Origin: Bog-366 sp963722555
GTDB lineage: Bacteria; Acidobacteriota; Terriglobia; UBA7540
Assembly (NCBI GenBank): GCA_963722555.1
Contig: CAVRNQ010000007.1
Span: 1,798,001 to 1,862,000, forward strand
Direction: 5' to 3'
Length of the DNA stretch: 64,000 nt
Below the pieces are notes generated by a model, which saw only the letters and a list, made by a program, of their open reading frames with translations, was not told the DNA's origin and searched no databases. A program made the position numbers and the translations under genes. Below are positions 1 to 9,529 of this stretch, one piece after another; the stretch's first letter is position 1; each line of letters opens with the position of its first letter.

Positions 1-36
1 AAACCTACCGAAAATTGACCTCACAGTGGGGGCCAT

Positions 37-1311
37 ATGAGTAGAACATCGACGGCATTGACAATATTGACGCTAGCCACAGGCGCGCTTCTGTTCGCGC
101 GTTTGCCTTCCGACACTCAGCCGGCGGTAGGGCGCCAGTTCACGGAGAAGCTTTTGCAGAACCGTTACAGCCTCGCGGTGCGGAACGGCCAGTTCTCCGG
201 AACGGGCGCTCAACTGTTGCAGTCGGCCATCGCCCAGTCGCGCTTCATCCTGGTGGGCGAGAATCACGCCATGGCTGAAACCACTGAGTTCTGGAAGGGA
301 ATCTGCGCCGCCGCCGGCCCCCAGGGGTTCCATACCCTGGCCATCGAGGAGGGTCCTTTGGTGGCGGCTGAGCTTGAGCGCTGGGCCGGCCGGGACGACG
401 GCGAAGCGCAGTTGAGCGCCTTCCAAAAGCAATACCCCGATTCCATCGACATCTATAACACGCGGGAAGAGTTCGGGATGCTTCAGCAATGCGTGCGCGC
501 GCATCAGGGCGCATTTCATCTATGGGGACTGAACCAGGAGGCGTTCGGCGCCGGCAGCCTGATCCTGAGCCGGATTTTGGAGACGCGGCCGGCCGGCGAG
601 GCTGATTCCGCGATGCGGCAACTGCTACAGAAGGCGAGCGACGCCTCTGCCCGGGCGCTCCAAACCGGCAAAATCTCAGACTCGTTCATGGTCTCGGCGG
701 ACGATCAGGAGCTTGCGAGCGGTGCCGCGCTGCTCAAACAGCACGGGAGCCCGCAGGCGCAGGCGTTGTTCGCCTCATTGATTGAGAGCCACGCGATCAA
801 TCGCATGTCGCCGACGGATTACGACAACGCGCGGCGGCGCAGCCTGCTGATGAAGACCCTCTTTGCCGCCGACTATGCGGCCGCCGCCCGAACGGAAAAT
901 GCTCCGCCCAAGGTGCTGTTGAAATTCGGCGCGTTTCACCTTTACCGGGGGCTGAATCCGGTTCATGGCAGCGGCATCGGAGATTATGTGGCCGAGCTGG
1001 CCGAGGGCGAGAGCGCCCAATCCCTGCACATCCGCCTGATGCCCGTTAAGGGAACGTTTCCCATTCGTGCGCGAGGCGGCCGGCCCGCGCAAACGCGCGC
1101 CTTCAACTTGCGCGACGATCCGGGATCGGTTTACCTCGAGCCGATGCTGGCCAACCTGGTGGGTTCGGATTGGACGGTATTTGACCTGCGTCCGCTCCGC
1201 CCGGGCTTCGACCGTCTGGGAGAGTCGAGCCCCGCCTTGGCAAATCTCGTTTTCGGAATTGACCTTCTGGTATTGATCCCCGAAGCCACGCCCTCGACTG
1301 AGATCCGCTAA
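37..1311 (+). CDS. EreA/ChaN-like exported protein
   Basis: This 424-aa protein has an N-terminal hydrophobic segment (about residues 7-20) that looks like a signal peptide or anchor. A LVGENHA motif lies at residues 72-78, LAIEEGP at 101-107, and a late GAFHLYRG motif near residue 300. This pattern of acidic and histidine residues resembles erythromycin-esterase (EreA) and ChaN/Tiki-type proteins, whose active sites use conserved Glu and His residues. The substrate cannot be told from sequence, and macrolide resistance should not be assumed. The ATG follows a weak G-rich ribosome-binding site. The gene stands alone, and its downstream neighbour is a degenerate acetyltransferase. Confidence 0.6.
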   Translation: MSRTSTALTILTLATGALLFARLPSDTQPAVGRQFTEKLLQNRYSLAVRNGQFSGTGAQLLQSAIAQSRFILVGENHAMAETTEFWKGICAAAGPQGFHTLAIEEGPLVAAELERWAGRDDGEAQLSAFQKQYPDSIDIYNTREEFGMLQQCVRAHQGAFHLWGLNQEAFGAGSLILSRILETRPAGEADSAMRQLLQKASDASARALQTGKISDSFMVSADDQELASGAALLKQHGSPQAQALFASLIESHAINRMSPTDYDNARRRSLLMKTLFAADYAAAARTENAPPKVLLKFGAFHLYRGLNPVHGSGIGDYVAELAEGESAQSLHIRLMPVKGTFPIRARGGRPAQTRAFNLRDDPGSVYLEPMLANLVGSDWTVFDLRPLRPGFDRLGESSPALANLVFGIDLLVLIPEATPSTEIR

Positions 1312-1567
1312 CGACAGGCGGTGCGCTTCGCGACGGTTACCTAACATTCGCCAGTAACGACAAGAAGCTATTCAGGATCGTTTGCGAAGCGCTCAGCAAA
1401 ACGCCCATAAATTGAAGCGGTGGGGACCAAGCAAGCCCTGTTCTGCAAATGTGCACGGACTTGACATAGAGGTGCAGTATGAAGCCAAAGGTTCAGAGTT
1501 CGAACACTGCGCTGGCTGGCGCAAACGTGTGCTTTTCAGCGCTGCGGTTCGTTCCATGCCGATGTGA
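1312..1567. other. Intergenic, no recognisable gene
   Basis: Short open frames occur on both strands, but none has a ribosome-binding site or a recognisable family signature. The stretch separates the EreA-like gene from the broken GNAT gene. Confidence 0.4.
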
Positions 1568-2038
1568 GAGAGGTTTGAGTACCTTCCCGGGCCACTTGCT
1601 CCGTTCAATCTGACTTTTTTGAACTTAAACGCAATCAAAATGCTGGCGGATGCGAACAAGACTGAACTTGGTTTCATCCTCTTACCAGTTTTGCGGGCGG
1701 GGATCACTGAGGGGTGAATAGTGACCCTGGTACTAAGCACCAGGATCGTAGGTTTTCTACACTTCCGACATCGAAAGGATCGCGTAACTAAGATCTATCA
1801 AATTTGTGTGGATACTCGATATCGGCGCCACCACTATGGTTCGTTACTGATTAGGTCTGTTGAAAATCTGGCCCGTGATAGAAAACAACTGAGTATTTGC
1901 CTAGCTTGTCCACAGGATCTGGAGGCAAATTCATTCTATGAGCGACTGGGATTTGCGGTGCGAGAGATCAGCCCTGGAAGGTCACGTGCATTGGTGATTT
2001 GGCATCGGCCAGTCCAAGGCGCTAGTGAGGAGGCCTAA
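1568..2038 (+). pseudogene. GNAT N-acetyltransferase, interrupted by in-frame TGA
   Basis: The downstream part (1721-2038, about 105 codons) carries a GNAT acetyl-CoA-binding motif with the sequence RRHHYGSLL, then the typical NSFYERLGF C-terminal motif. The same frame upstream of 1715 encodes a matching GNAT N-terminus containing ADANKTELGF, but a TGA at 1715-1717 separates the two parts. No convincing start codon with a ribosome-binding site precedes the first part. I read this as one acetyltransferase gene inactivated by a nonsense change. Translation of the 3' part from the GTG at 1721 would give a protein lacking the first strands of the fold. The gene is followed immediately by the IS630-split gene. 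Confidence 0.6.
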
Positions 2039-2170
2039 ATGGCGCTGGACACTGATACGAAGGACTTCCTGCTTCACTTGTATGACAAGCTCTGGGAGAA
2101 CATGGGGGCAAAGGAAGGGCGCCTCTGGAACTATCTTTCGATTTATGGTGCCGCAGTTGCTCTGGCCCTA

Positions 2171-3287
2171 GTACTTACTTGAATTAATAAGCGAACTTAT
2201 TGTATGCTTTTCGGCATGAGCCGAAAAGCCGTCGAGATTACCTTGAACGATACCGAACGCGCGCAACTGGAACGTTGGAGCCGAGGTCATCAGACCCCGC
2301 GATCGCTGGCGGAGCGCGCCCAAATCGTGCTTTTGGCCGCGCAGGGGATGCGCAACGACGCCATCGGGGATCGGTTGGGGTGCCGCTTGGCACGAGTGAG
2401 TAAGTGGCGCCGACGTTTTGCCCAGGCGGGTTGCGCGGGATTGTCTGACGGACTGCGTCCTGGTCAGCCGGTCAAGTACGGGGCGGACTCGGGAAAACGT
2501 CTGCTGGCACAACTGGACAGCCCGCCGCCGCGGGGCTATGGAGCCTGGAATGGCCGGCTGCTGGCGCAGACCTTGGGGGTATCGGCGGATTGGGTCTGGG
2601 CGACCCTGCGGCGGCACGACATTAGCTTGCAGCGCCGGCGTTCTTGGTGCATTTCCACCGACCCGGAGTTTACGCGCAAGGCGGCCGATATCGTGGGGCT
2701 TTACCTGCACCCGCCCGAAAACGCGGTGGTGTTGAGCATTGATGAGAAGCCGCATATTCAAGCTCTGGAGCGCGCGCAAGGCAGGCTGCGGCTGCCCGAC
2801 GGCAAGGCCCTCACCGGCTTTAGTCACGAGTACAAGCGGCATGGCACTTCCACCCTCTTCGCGGCCTTGGAAGTGGCCAGTGGGCAGGTGAAGGCAGGAC
2901 ATTTCCACCGCCGTCGACGCCGGGATTTTCTGGCCTTCATGAACGAAGTGGTGGCGGCGTATCCCCAGCGCGAGTTGCATGTGATTGTGGACAATCTCAA
3001 TACGCATAAACCCAAGCAGGACCGCTGGCTGCGGCAACATCCGCACGTGCATCTGCACTTTACTCCCACGCACGCCTCGTGGCTCAACCAGGTCGAGGTC
3101 TGGTTCAGCCTCCTGGCACGACAGGCGCTGCGCGGGGCCAGTTTCACCAGCGTGCGTCAACTCCGCGAGGCCATTGATGCGTTCATCGCCGTCTACAACC
3201 CGCAGGCCCTCCCCTTTGAGTGGACCAAGCGTGAGGTGCGGTCGGTTGAACTCAAGAATAAATACGCTTACTTAAACAACTAAGTAC
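2171..3287 (+). mobile_element. Complete IS630-family insertion sequence
   Basis: The element is bounded by TA dinucleotides at 2169-2170 and 3288-3289, the target duplication expected for IS630/Tc1-like elements. The ends form an imperfect inverted repeat: GTACTTACTTG at the left matches the complement of the right end, with about 25 of 34 positions matching. It carries one intact transposase and is about 1117 bp long. Its reading frame and termini look undamaged, so it is probably a recent arrival compared with the other insertion-sequence remnants here. Confidence 0.85.
2204..3283 (+). CDS. IS630-family transposase
   Basis: This 359-aa transposase has an N-terminal helix-turn-helix region (about residues 30-75) and a C-terminal DDE catalytic domain. 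The catalytic triad is visible as D180 in LSIDEKP, D263 in VIVDNLNTH and E298 in NQVEVWFS. The last two are separated by 34 residues, the D34E spacing characteristic of this family. The frame is uninterrupted and fills the element. Translation may start at the ATG at 2204 or at 2216, which begins MSRKAVEI. Nothing suggests loss of activity. Confidence 0.92.
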   Translation: MLFGMSRKAVEITLNDTERAQLERWSRGHQTPRSLAERAQIVLLAAQGMRNDAIGDRLGCRLARVSKWRRRFAQAGCAGLSDGLRPGQPVKYGADSGKRLLAQLDSPPPRGYGAWNGRLLAQTLGVSADWVWATLRRHDISLQRRRSWCISTDPEFTRKAADIVGLYLHPPENAVVLSIDEKPHIQALERAQGRLRLPDGKALTGFSHEYKRHGTSTLFAALEVASGQVKAGHFHRRRRRDFLAFMNEVVAAYPQRELHVIVDNLNTHKPKQDRWLRQHPHVHLHFTPTHASWLNQVEVWFSLLARQALRGASFTSVRQLREAIDAFIAVYNPQALPFEWTKREVRSVELKNKYAYLNN

Positions 3288-3442
3288 TAGGAGCTGGTGG
3301 GTTCGGTGGGGTCGAACTGCAATCCGTTGTGCTTGTGCTCGCGTTAAGAGTGTGGGCAGTCTTGATCGTCATCAACGCGAATTGGTGGTACCAGCGGAAT
3401 AGGTTGATGGTCACGCAGATAGAAAAACGCTTTGCCGACTAA

Positions 3443-4209
3443 GGTCGCACCAGCCATTCCGCGGGGACTCGTGCAACTGAGAGTCACTGGGCCCGCCAAC
3501 CTTGGGTCATCCCTCAATATGGGGCCGTGTGTTCCCGGATGACTTAAGCCAAAGGCGAAACCGGAGGACATGAGTATCAAGATTGCGTGGACGTAGGAGA
3601 GATGCCATCTGCCACATTGGGGGTACAACGCCCTGCTCCTGGTGGAATGGGCACCGGGATCTGCAGTTTTGACCCCTGGTGGAGGAGTAACACAACTCTG
3701 ACCACCTACGCACGCAATGCCTCTGCCATGATCTCGCGAAATCATGTGATACAGAGCGAATGACGGTGAAAACCTTGTGGCTCGAGGCCCCAATATGGCG
3801 CTCATCCTATCATCATACGACCTGCGGGGAAGGTGGTGGCCACCTCGAATGCCAATTTTTCGGGAAACAGAATCCGGCGAAGGCAGCCACGAAACCGGAG
3901 ACCACGAGAGTACAGGTGGTAGTAAAATCACAGGGACAGACACGGCAGGGGGAGCGTCAGCGACCAAAGATTGGTGCACGTAACGTTTCGGAAGTTGGTC
4001 CGTAACAGCTGTGACAAGCAATTATGAGGGCCGATGGTAAGCGCTCCAGCGAGGTTCAACAAGTTTGTGGGGTTGGACGGCATTGTTGTCAACATGCGGA
4101 ATGCAGTTCCGTTATTCGCCTTGCTTGCAGCCCCCGCTCGCCCCTTTGGTGAAATTCCCGAGGCTCCAATTCTCATGAGCATTATGAAAAAGTAACACGA
4201 GGAGGCGCT
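3443..4209. other. Intergenic, no gene supported
   Basis: This stretch of about 770 bases has overlapping open frames on both strands, the longest about 225 codons on the minus strand. None shows a family motif, a plausible ribosome-binding site or a coding-like composition. The start of the next gene has a good GAGGAGG site just upstream of 4210, so a promoter probably lies near 4100-4200, but I cannot place it. Confidence 0.4.
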
Positions 4210-5463
4210 ATGCCGAACCGACGTGAATTTATGTTGGGGATGGCGGCAGCGGGGATAGGACTCTCCCAGGTTCGCTTACCCGCCGAGTGGAAGGCGTACA
4301 GCGATCCGCAAACCGGTCGGAAGATCAGGCAGTTGACTTCCGCGCCTGCCAACAGTTATCCGCTCTACTATTTCAGTCCTTCAGTGACGCCTGATAACCG
4401 ATATCTCGTCTTCCACAGTGAGCGCAGCGGTTGGGTGGAGCTCTACAGGCTCGATCTTGCGTCTGGTGAAATCCTGCAGCTTACGGATGGCCGAACGCGC
4501 GAGTCAGGCTGGGCCGTCTGGTGCGAGCCGCACCTGCGCGGAATCTACAACCACCTCAGTGCGCTGAATGTGGCCAAACGAGAAGTGTACTACTTTCAGG
4601 ACGACCAGATTCGGCGGGTGGATTTGGTAAGCCTTGCCGATACGATGGTCCGGGAAATATCGGGGAGGCTGTCCATTGGGCAGAGCATGTTCTCTCCTGA
4701 TGGCCGGCACTTCGCCTTTATCCACGCTGACCGCGAACTTTTCCGGCAGGCCTACTCGGATCGGGAGGCGCTGGAAAACATGGGGCTTTTCCAGCCGGCC
4801 GACCACCAGCGCTGGCGAGAGAGTAACCCCAGCACGATCGGCGTGATCGACACGCAGACTCTCAATTACCGCGACGTAATCCAGCTGAACTTCCATGTAC
4901 ATCACGTCCTCTTTGCCGATAACGACACCCTACTGGTAAATCACATTAGGAACCAAGAAGGGGTTTGGATGGTCCGGCTCGATGGCACCGGGGCACGTCC
5001 GCTGCGGCCGCCAGACTCACATGGCGAGGTCGACCACCAGGTCGTGACTCATCGTGGTGTCTTCTACGACGTGGTGGGGAGCGACAACGGTAAAACCGCC
5101 AACTGGCTTGGGCGGTACGACTTAACCCGTCACACGTTTGAAGAGGTACGGCTACCCGTGGACGGCTACGTGCACCTGGGCTTTGACCCGGCAGGTCGCT
5201 TCGTGTTCTTCGAAAACCACGGCGACACCCACGAACTGATGTCGCTGCACTTTCCATTTGTGGCGGGTCGAACCCAGGTGCGGAAATTGCGCACGATGGC
5301 GAGGTATCCGCGGGCACAGCAGCGCTACCACGCGCACCCGTTCCTGTCGCCGGACCGTCAGTGGTTGATCTACACCGAGCCGATCCATGACATCTCCCAG
5401 ATTTGTATGCTGGATGTGCGCGATCTCGTGGACGCGAATGAGTATTGGGATGCCCGCTCCTAA
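4210..5463 (+). CDS. Oligogalacturonate-lyase-like beta-propeller protein
   Basis: The 417-aa protein begins with a twin-arginine-type leader (NRREFMLGM followed by a short hydrophobic stretch). It then shows repeated propeller blades of the form YRLDLASGEILQLT, FSPDGRHFAFIH and FLSPDRQWLIYT. Blade content, length and histidine-rich motifs (FHVHHVLF, EVDHQVV, YHAHPFLSPD) match the oligogalacturonate lyase family. Members cleave unsaturated or saturated digalacturonate to 5-keto-4-deoxyuronate by beta-elimination, using Mn2+ held by histidines. The E. coli-type enzyme is cytoplasmic, so an exported version would act on pectin fragments in the periplasm. A GAGGAGG ribosome-binding site supports the ATG. 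Confidence 0.75.
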   Translation: MPNRREFMLGMAAAGIGLSQVRLPAEWKAYSDPQTGRKIRQLTSAPANSYPLYYFSPSVTPDNRYLVFHSERSGWVELYRLDLASGEILQLTDGRTRESGWAVWCEPHLRGIYNHLSALNVAKREVYYFQDDQIRRVDLVSLADTMVREISGRLSIGQSMFSPDGRHFAFIHADRELFRQAYSDREALENMGLFQPADHQRWRESNPSTIGVIDTQTLNYRDVIQLNFHVHHVLFADNDTLLVNHIRNQEGVWMVRLDGTGARPLRPPDSHGEVDHQVVTHRGVFYDVVGSDNGKTANWLGRYDLTRHTFEEVRLPVDGYVHLGFDPAGRFVFFENHGDTHELMSLHFPFVAGRTQVRKLRTMARYPRAQQRYHAHPFLSPDRQWLIYTEPIHDISQICMLDVRDLVDANEYWDARS

Positions 5464-5746
5464 TCCGGTCGAGGCCGATCTGCTCATCACTAACTTTCAG
5501 GCCGCCGGAAAGGTGGCTGTCGTGAAAGGAAACCATCGAGCGCTTCGAGAAGTTGGAGGTGAGGACTTTGCGGGCCGAACGCCCCCTCGAAGGTTGGTAC
5601 CGTGACGCCTGAGTACGCACCGCTCACAGCGAGTTCAACGTTCACCGCCCTTACAAGCAACGGCGCGATTTCCTTTCGAGTAGGGTTCCCGGAGGTATAG
5701 CTATTTCGCCTTCCGAGATTTGCGCTCCTGACCTGCCCAAGCACGG

Positions 5747-7093
5747 CTAAGCAACAGGCGGGTGGTCAAGGATCGTTTCCGTTTCGGGGTCCCAGTAGAG
5801 CTTCTTGCCAGACCAGTACGCCTCTGCGCACATGATGCAGGTCACCGAATGTGTATAACCTGCCATGATATCAGCGATGGGTTGCTTGCGGGTTCGCAAG
5901 CAATCGAACCAGTTCATCATGTGGTAGGGTGTCAGGTCGCCACCATCGACCTGTCCTGGCGGCGGCGGTTCCTTGTCCTCGGGAAGCAAGACGTAAGAGG
6001 TTTTACGCTCCTTGCCGATATAGGGATTCTGTTCGTAATTCCCCTTTTCCTCAACGAGTTCGTAGCGCGGCGTCCCCTCCATCCCTACCGCGGTCAGCGT
6101 CGCTTTCTTGCCCATGTATTTACAAAAACTAAGGGTGTCATTCCCGAAGGTCATGACGTAAGTCGCCATGAATCCCTTAGGATAGGTCATCAGGGCACCA
6201 AAGGTGTCGGGATTCTGGCGTTCATCGTGCCAAGCATAAATCCCGCCGTTCGCCACCACCGAGTGTGGATAGTAGTCGTCCATGAACCACTGCACCATGT
6301 CCATGGCGTGACTCATGAAGAGTCCCACGATGCCACTTGAGAACTCTCTGAAAAGCCGAAATTCCCAGTAGAGCTGCGGGTCAAAAGGCCGGTAGGGCTT
6401 CTGCATCAGCCACTTGGCCCAGTCTGTATCCTCTTCCCGAATCTGCTTCACCTCCGGCCGGTTCGCCCAGCGCGGACCATGGTAGTTCCAATTGACCTGG
6501 ACCATGCTGACGTCGCCGCATAGTCCCGTCCGGAAGAGGTCATGCGCCGCGTGGCTATAGGGCTCGCTGCGATGTTGCGTCCCGACCTGAACGACCCGAT
6601 TCCTTTGCAGCGCAGCGTCCCGTGCCGCTTTGGCATCTTCCAGGTCATGCGCCATAGGCTTCTCGACGTACGCGTCTTTGCCGGCCTCGGCCGCCAACTT
6701 CAGGATAGGAGAGTGGGAATGATCGGGCGTGGAGATCAGTACGGCGTCAATGTCTTTTAGAGCCAGCAGATCTTCCAAGTATTGGAAACTGCGCGGAGCC
6801 CGGCCATAATATTGGGTGTTCGTGGCAACCGCGCGCTCCCGGTGGACCTTCCACAGGTCGCAGACTGCCGTCATCTCGACCTTAGGATCCTTGAGGTTCG
6901 TGACAATCTCGTCCAAACCTCGGCCGCGGCTACCCAGACCGATATGACCGAGCGAGATGCGATCATTCGCACCTAGAATGCGACTGTAGGAGAGAGCACT
7001 CGTTGCCAGGGCAGTCCCGGCCGCGGCCTTAACACTTCGATTCATAAAAGAGCGACGGTCAATTTTCTCTTCGGGAGTTTCTGCATTATTCAT
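5747..7093 (-). CDS. Tat-exported Gfo/Idh/MocA oxidoreductase (pair 1, copy A)
   Basis: The likely start is the ATG at 7093, preceded by GGAGGAG. This gives 448 residues. A twin-arginine leader (DRRSFMNRS plus an alanine-rich segment) occupies residues 11-35. The NAD(P)-binding Rossmann motif is HIGLGSRGRG near residue 50, and the conserved EKP lies near 144-146. The substrate domain carries GTQHRSEP and a SHAMDMVQWF helix. Enzymes of this family oxidise or reduce sugars and are sometimes glycosidases acting through a keto intermediate. Exported members bind their cofactor before Tat transport. It is closely related to the gene at 11483-12835, and it lies just downstream of the CehA-like gene on the same strand. 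Confidence 0.88.
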   Translation of the reverse strand: MNNAETPEEKIDRRSFMNRSVKAAAGTALATSALSYSRILGANDRISLGHIGLGSRGRGLDEIVTNLKDPKVEMTAVCDLWKVHRERAVATNTQYYGRAPRSFQYLEDLLALKDIDAVLISTPDHSHSPILKLAAEAGKDAYVEKPMAHDLEDAKAARDAALQRNRVVQVGTQHRSEPYSHAAHDLFRTGLCGDVSMVQVNWNYHGPRWANRPEVKQIREEDTDWAKWLMQKPYRPFDPQLYWEFRLFREFSSGIVGLFMSHAMDMVQWFMDDYYPHSVVANGGIYAWHDERQNPDTFGALMTYPKGFMATYVMTFGNDTLSFCKYMGKKATLTAVGMEGTPRYELVEEKGNYEQNPYIGKERKTSYVLLPEDKEPPPPGQVDGGDLTPYHMMNWFDCLRTRKQPIADIMAGYTHSVTCIMCAEAYWSGKKLYWDPETETILDHPPVA

Positions 7094-7261
7094 CAGGCTC
7101 CTCCAAGCGGAATTTGCGGCCGGCCGGACTGCCGGCGGTTCCTGGAAACTGTCGCAATACTCAAACTGCTTACACCCTCCCGGCAATGGAAGAGTGCCCC
7201 TGGCGAGTTTGGCAGGGGAGATGGTAACCTCCTCGCCCATCTTGTAGCCGTCGACTTGTCC

Positions 7262-9529
7262 TCAAGTGGATTCGGCCCGTTGAGAGATTCTCTCGAAGTA
7301 ACCTATGCTGGCGCGGATGGTTCGTAAGACCTCCTCCTTCTGTTGAGGGTTCTCGAAGTAGGCTTCCTGAGCAGCCCAGTGCTCGAGCTTCCTCAGGAAG
7401 CCCAGAAGATAGCGCGCACTTTCACCCTTCTCGACACGCTCCTCCCGAAAGCGGATGTGGACCGGATTGGTATGGGCGAATACGGGATGGGAGTAGAAGA
7501 GTTCCTTGTTCCACGCGCCCAGACAACGAGCCGCGATCCAGGAGCTTTCCTTGATCGGGAGCTCAAAAGCCATCTCGGCAGATGTCCCCTTCTCTCTCGC
7601 GCTGGTAGTCCGGATGATTTCCCCGTTCACGATGATTTCAAGTCGTTCAAAAGGTATCTGGGAAAAAGCACTAGCCGAGATGCTGGCTCCGCCTGGCGCA
7701 GAGAGGCGGATTTCGCCTCCAGGCTTTATCCCGTTCACACGGAGTTGGAGCATCGGCCCGTTGGTAACGAAGGAAGAACCTGCCTTGAGCCCCTTCATCC
7801 AGCTCTCATAACTCAAAGGCGCGTCCAACCAAACATAAACCCGCTGATGGCCAATGGGATCCGTAGGCTCGATCCTATCGGTCCCGGCACACGCCGGAAT
7901 ATGAAACCCGCAATTCAAAAGTGCATACCACAGCGCCAAATCCTGCGGAATCTCCGTGTGCGTCATGATATCGGCAAGATCGATTTGGCCCTCCTCGGCG
8001 TCCAACGGAAACTCCCATTGGCTGGAGCGGAGATGGGCCCAATCGACCAAGCCTCCTTGCTGGTGGGTTTTTCGCATGGCCTGCAAGAGGAGTGGAAAGT
8101 CCGGCGAGTTGGCGTCCCCATGAAACGGCAGCGGCATGTTGAGGCTGCCATAGCGCATGATCGTCGGCCAATGGAAACCCAGCCGGCCGGTGGCAATGGG
8201 TTCCACAAGCTTCTTGAGGTTCACCAGTCCGACGTGTCCGAGCGGCTCGTTACGGAATTCCTCGTTGTAGTATATGAAATGGCGGGCATCGGAGGCGGGG
8301 TCAAGCCCGCCGGTAAAATGTTCCCGCGCATAAGTATCCTCGAGATGTTTGAACACCATCACGTTCACGGCATTCAAGCATTCCGCCCGACTTTCAAAAA
8401 GGGCGGTCTTGGGATCCAGCATGTGAACATGCATGTCCCCAGGGTACCAACTCTCTTTCTCCATGTGGGCCCAGCGGCTTAGGACGAATTTCTTCTGGAG
8501 TGTACCCCCGCTGTGGGTTTCAATTTCCTCGTCGCAACTGCGGTATTCAAGCCCGCGACGAATACTCACCCGGATTCTTCCCAAGGGCACACGCACTTTG
8601 AATTCTCCCTCCGCGTATGCCCAACGCTCCGCTTTCGTGGCATTCGGCATCAGCGGCATCCGAATCAATCCCGACGGTTGGGCTTCCGGCGGGAAATATC
8701 TTCCCTGCACATCGGTAACTCGAATTCGGGCAATGGGCGGCTCCGCCTCCGGCTCATCGGTGACCAACAGGCCCTCCAGAAGCACCGTCTCCCCGACCTT
8801 TGCCGCCACGACAAGCTCCCGTGAGCCCTGGTCGGTTGTGAACCCGACTTTGATCTCCCTATCGCCTTTCTCCGGTGGGCTTATTGACCCTAGCAAGTAT
8901 CGGCTGGAACGCGGCGCGACGATCAATTCGGTTATAGGGATACGAATCTCCGGACTGGCAATACGCACCGTTTCTGGAGATGGACTTGAACTGCGCAAGA
9001 CGAATATGACGGGCTGGTTCATCTGGGCGTAAAGGTTCAGATTCAGCGGCCCGCTGACACGGATTTCCTGTGTTCCCAGATCGACCGAGTACTTCGGCCA
9101 ATCAAGCGATTCGACGGCGGAGAGGAATGCCGTTTCGCTCTTGGCGATCTGTTCATGCATCAGTCTCTGGCGGTCTTGCTCAGGCAGGGGAGTTGACCGG
9201 ATGATATCAAGGAAATCGTGGGTGGCTAAAGCCCGCGAAACCTGGACGTAGGCTTCTCCGTCGAGTTGCAACTTATTGCCCAGAGCCGCATAAACGTTGT
9301 CTTTGAAATTGGCACGGATTTCATCTTTGAAAATCTCGTGCAGATCCAGAGCCCCCTGGGACAACGAAGGCGCCTGCGACGACTTCGTATGGAGTACGTT
9401 GGCCCAAAACTGCAGGGGCCTCAGAAAAAGGTAACGCGCGGAAATCAGGAAGGCACTGACGGAGGAGAGAAAACCCCGTCGAGAAATCTTTCGGAACGAT
9501 CGTGGGAGCCGCGAGGTAGTCAGATTCAT
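7262..9529 (-). CDS. Tat-exported CehA/McbA-type PHP metallohydrolase
   Basis: This 755-aa protein has a twin-arginine leader (SRRGFLSSVSAF, residues 17-28). A large beta-rich N-terminal region follows, and then a PHP-type metal-binding domain. The domain has metal-ligand motifs GDMHVHM (residues 364-370), GHVGLVNL and ACAGTDR. These are the hallmarks of the CehA/McbA family, whose founding members hydrolyse carbamate esters. The paralogues in sugar-degradation regions have unknown substrates. The gene is on the minus strand, upstream of and probably co-transcribed with the oxidoreductase at 5747-7093. A second, more divergent family member lies at 22272. Confidence 0.82.
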   Translation of the reverse strand: MNLTTSRLPRSFRKISRRGFLSSVSAFLISARYLFLRPLQFWANVLHTKSSQAPSLSQGALDLHEIFKDEIRANFKDNVYAALGNKLQLDGEAYVQVSRALATHDFLDIIRSTPLPEQDRQRLMHEQIAKSETAFLSAVESLDWPKYSVDLGTQEIRVSGPLNLNLYAQMNQPVIFVLRSSSPSPETVRIASPEIRIPITELIVAPRSSRYLLGSISPPEKGDREIKVGFTTDQGSRELVVAAKVGETVLLEGLLVTDEPEAEPPIARIRVTDVQGRYFPPEAQPSGLIRMPLMPNATKAERWAYAEGEFKVRVPLGRIRVSIRRGLEYRSCDEEIETHSGGTLQKKFVLSRWAHMEKESWYPGDMHVHMLDPKTALFESRAECLNAVNVMVFKHLEDTYAREHFTGGLDPASDARHFIYYNEEFRNEPLGHVGLVNLKKLVEPIATGRLGFHWPTIMRYGSLNMPLPFHGDANSPDFPLLLQAMRKTHQQGGLVDWAHLRSSQWEFPLDAEEGQIDLADIMTHTEIPQDLALWYALLNCGFHIPACAGTDRIEPTDPIGHQRVYVWLDAPLSYESWMKGLKAGSSFVTNGPMLQLRVNGIKPGGEIRLSAPGGASISASAFSQIPFERLEIIVNGEIIRTTSAREKGTSAEMAFELPIKESSWIAARCLGAWNKELFYSHPVFAHTNPVHIRFREERVEKGESARYLLGFLRKLEHWAAQEAYFENPQQKEEVLRTIRASIGYFERISQRAEST

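Larger units (their letters stand above)
2039..3442 (+). pseudogene. Small membrane protein gene split by IS630 insertion
   Basis: An ATG at 2039 follows a GAGGAGG ribosome-binding site and opens a frame of 44 codons up to position 2170, where the IS630 element begins. Removing 2171-3289 (the element plus one TA copy) joins this frame exactly to a further 50 codons ending with TAA at 3440-3442. The restored protein has about 94 residues. It has a soluble N-terminus containing LHLYDKLWENM, two likely membrane helices (around residues 35-45 and 58-75), then NANWWYQRNRL and a basic C-terminus. As it stands only a 47-residue product is possible. The family is not recognised. The gene directly follows the GNAT remnant and may have been in one operon with it. 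Confidence 0.7.

Noticed and set aside
37..1311. Macrolide resistance esterase
   Set aside because: Only general EreA/ChaN-like motifs are present, and there is no resistance context. Calling it a resistance gene would go beyond the sequence.
3344..4021. Minus-strand frame of 225 codons in the gap after IS630
   Set aside because: There is no recognisable motif, no ribosome-binding site, and it overlaps the restored membrane-protein exon. It is probably chance.
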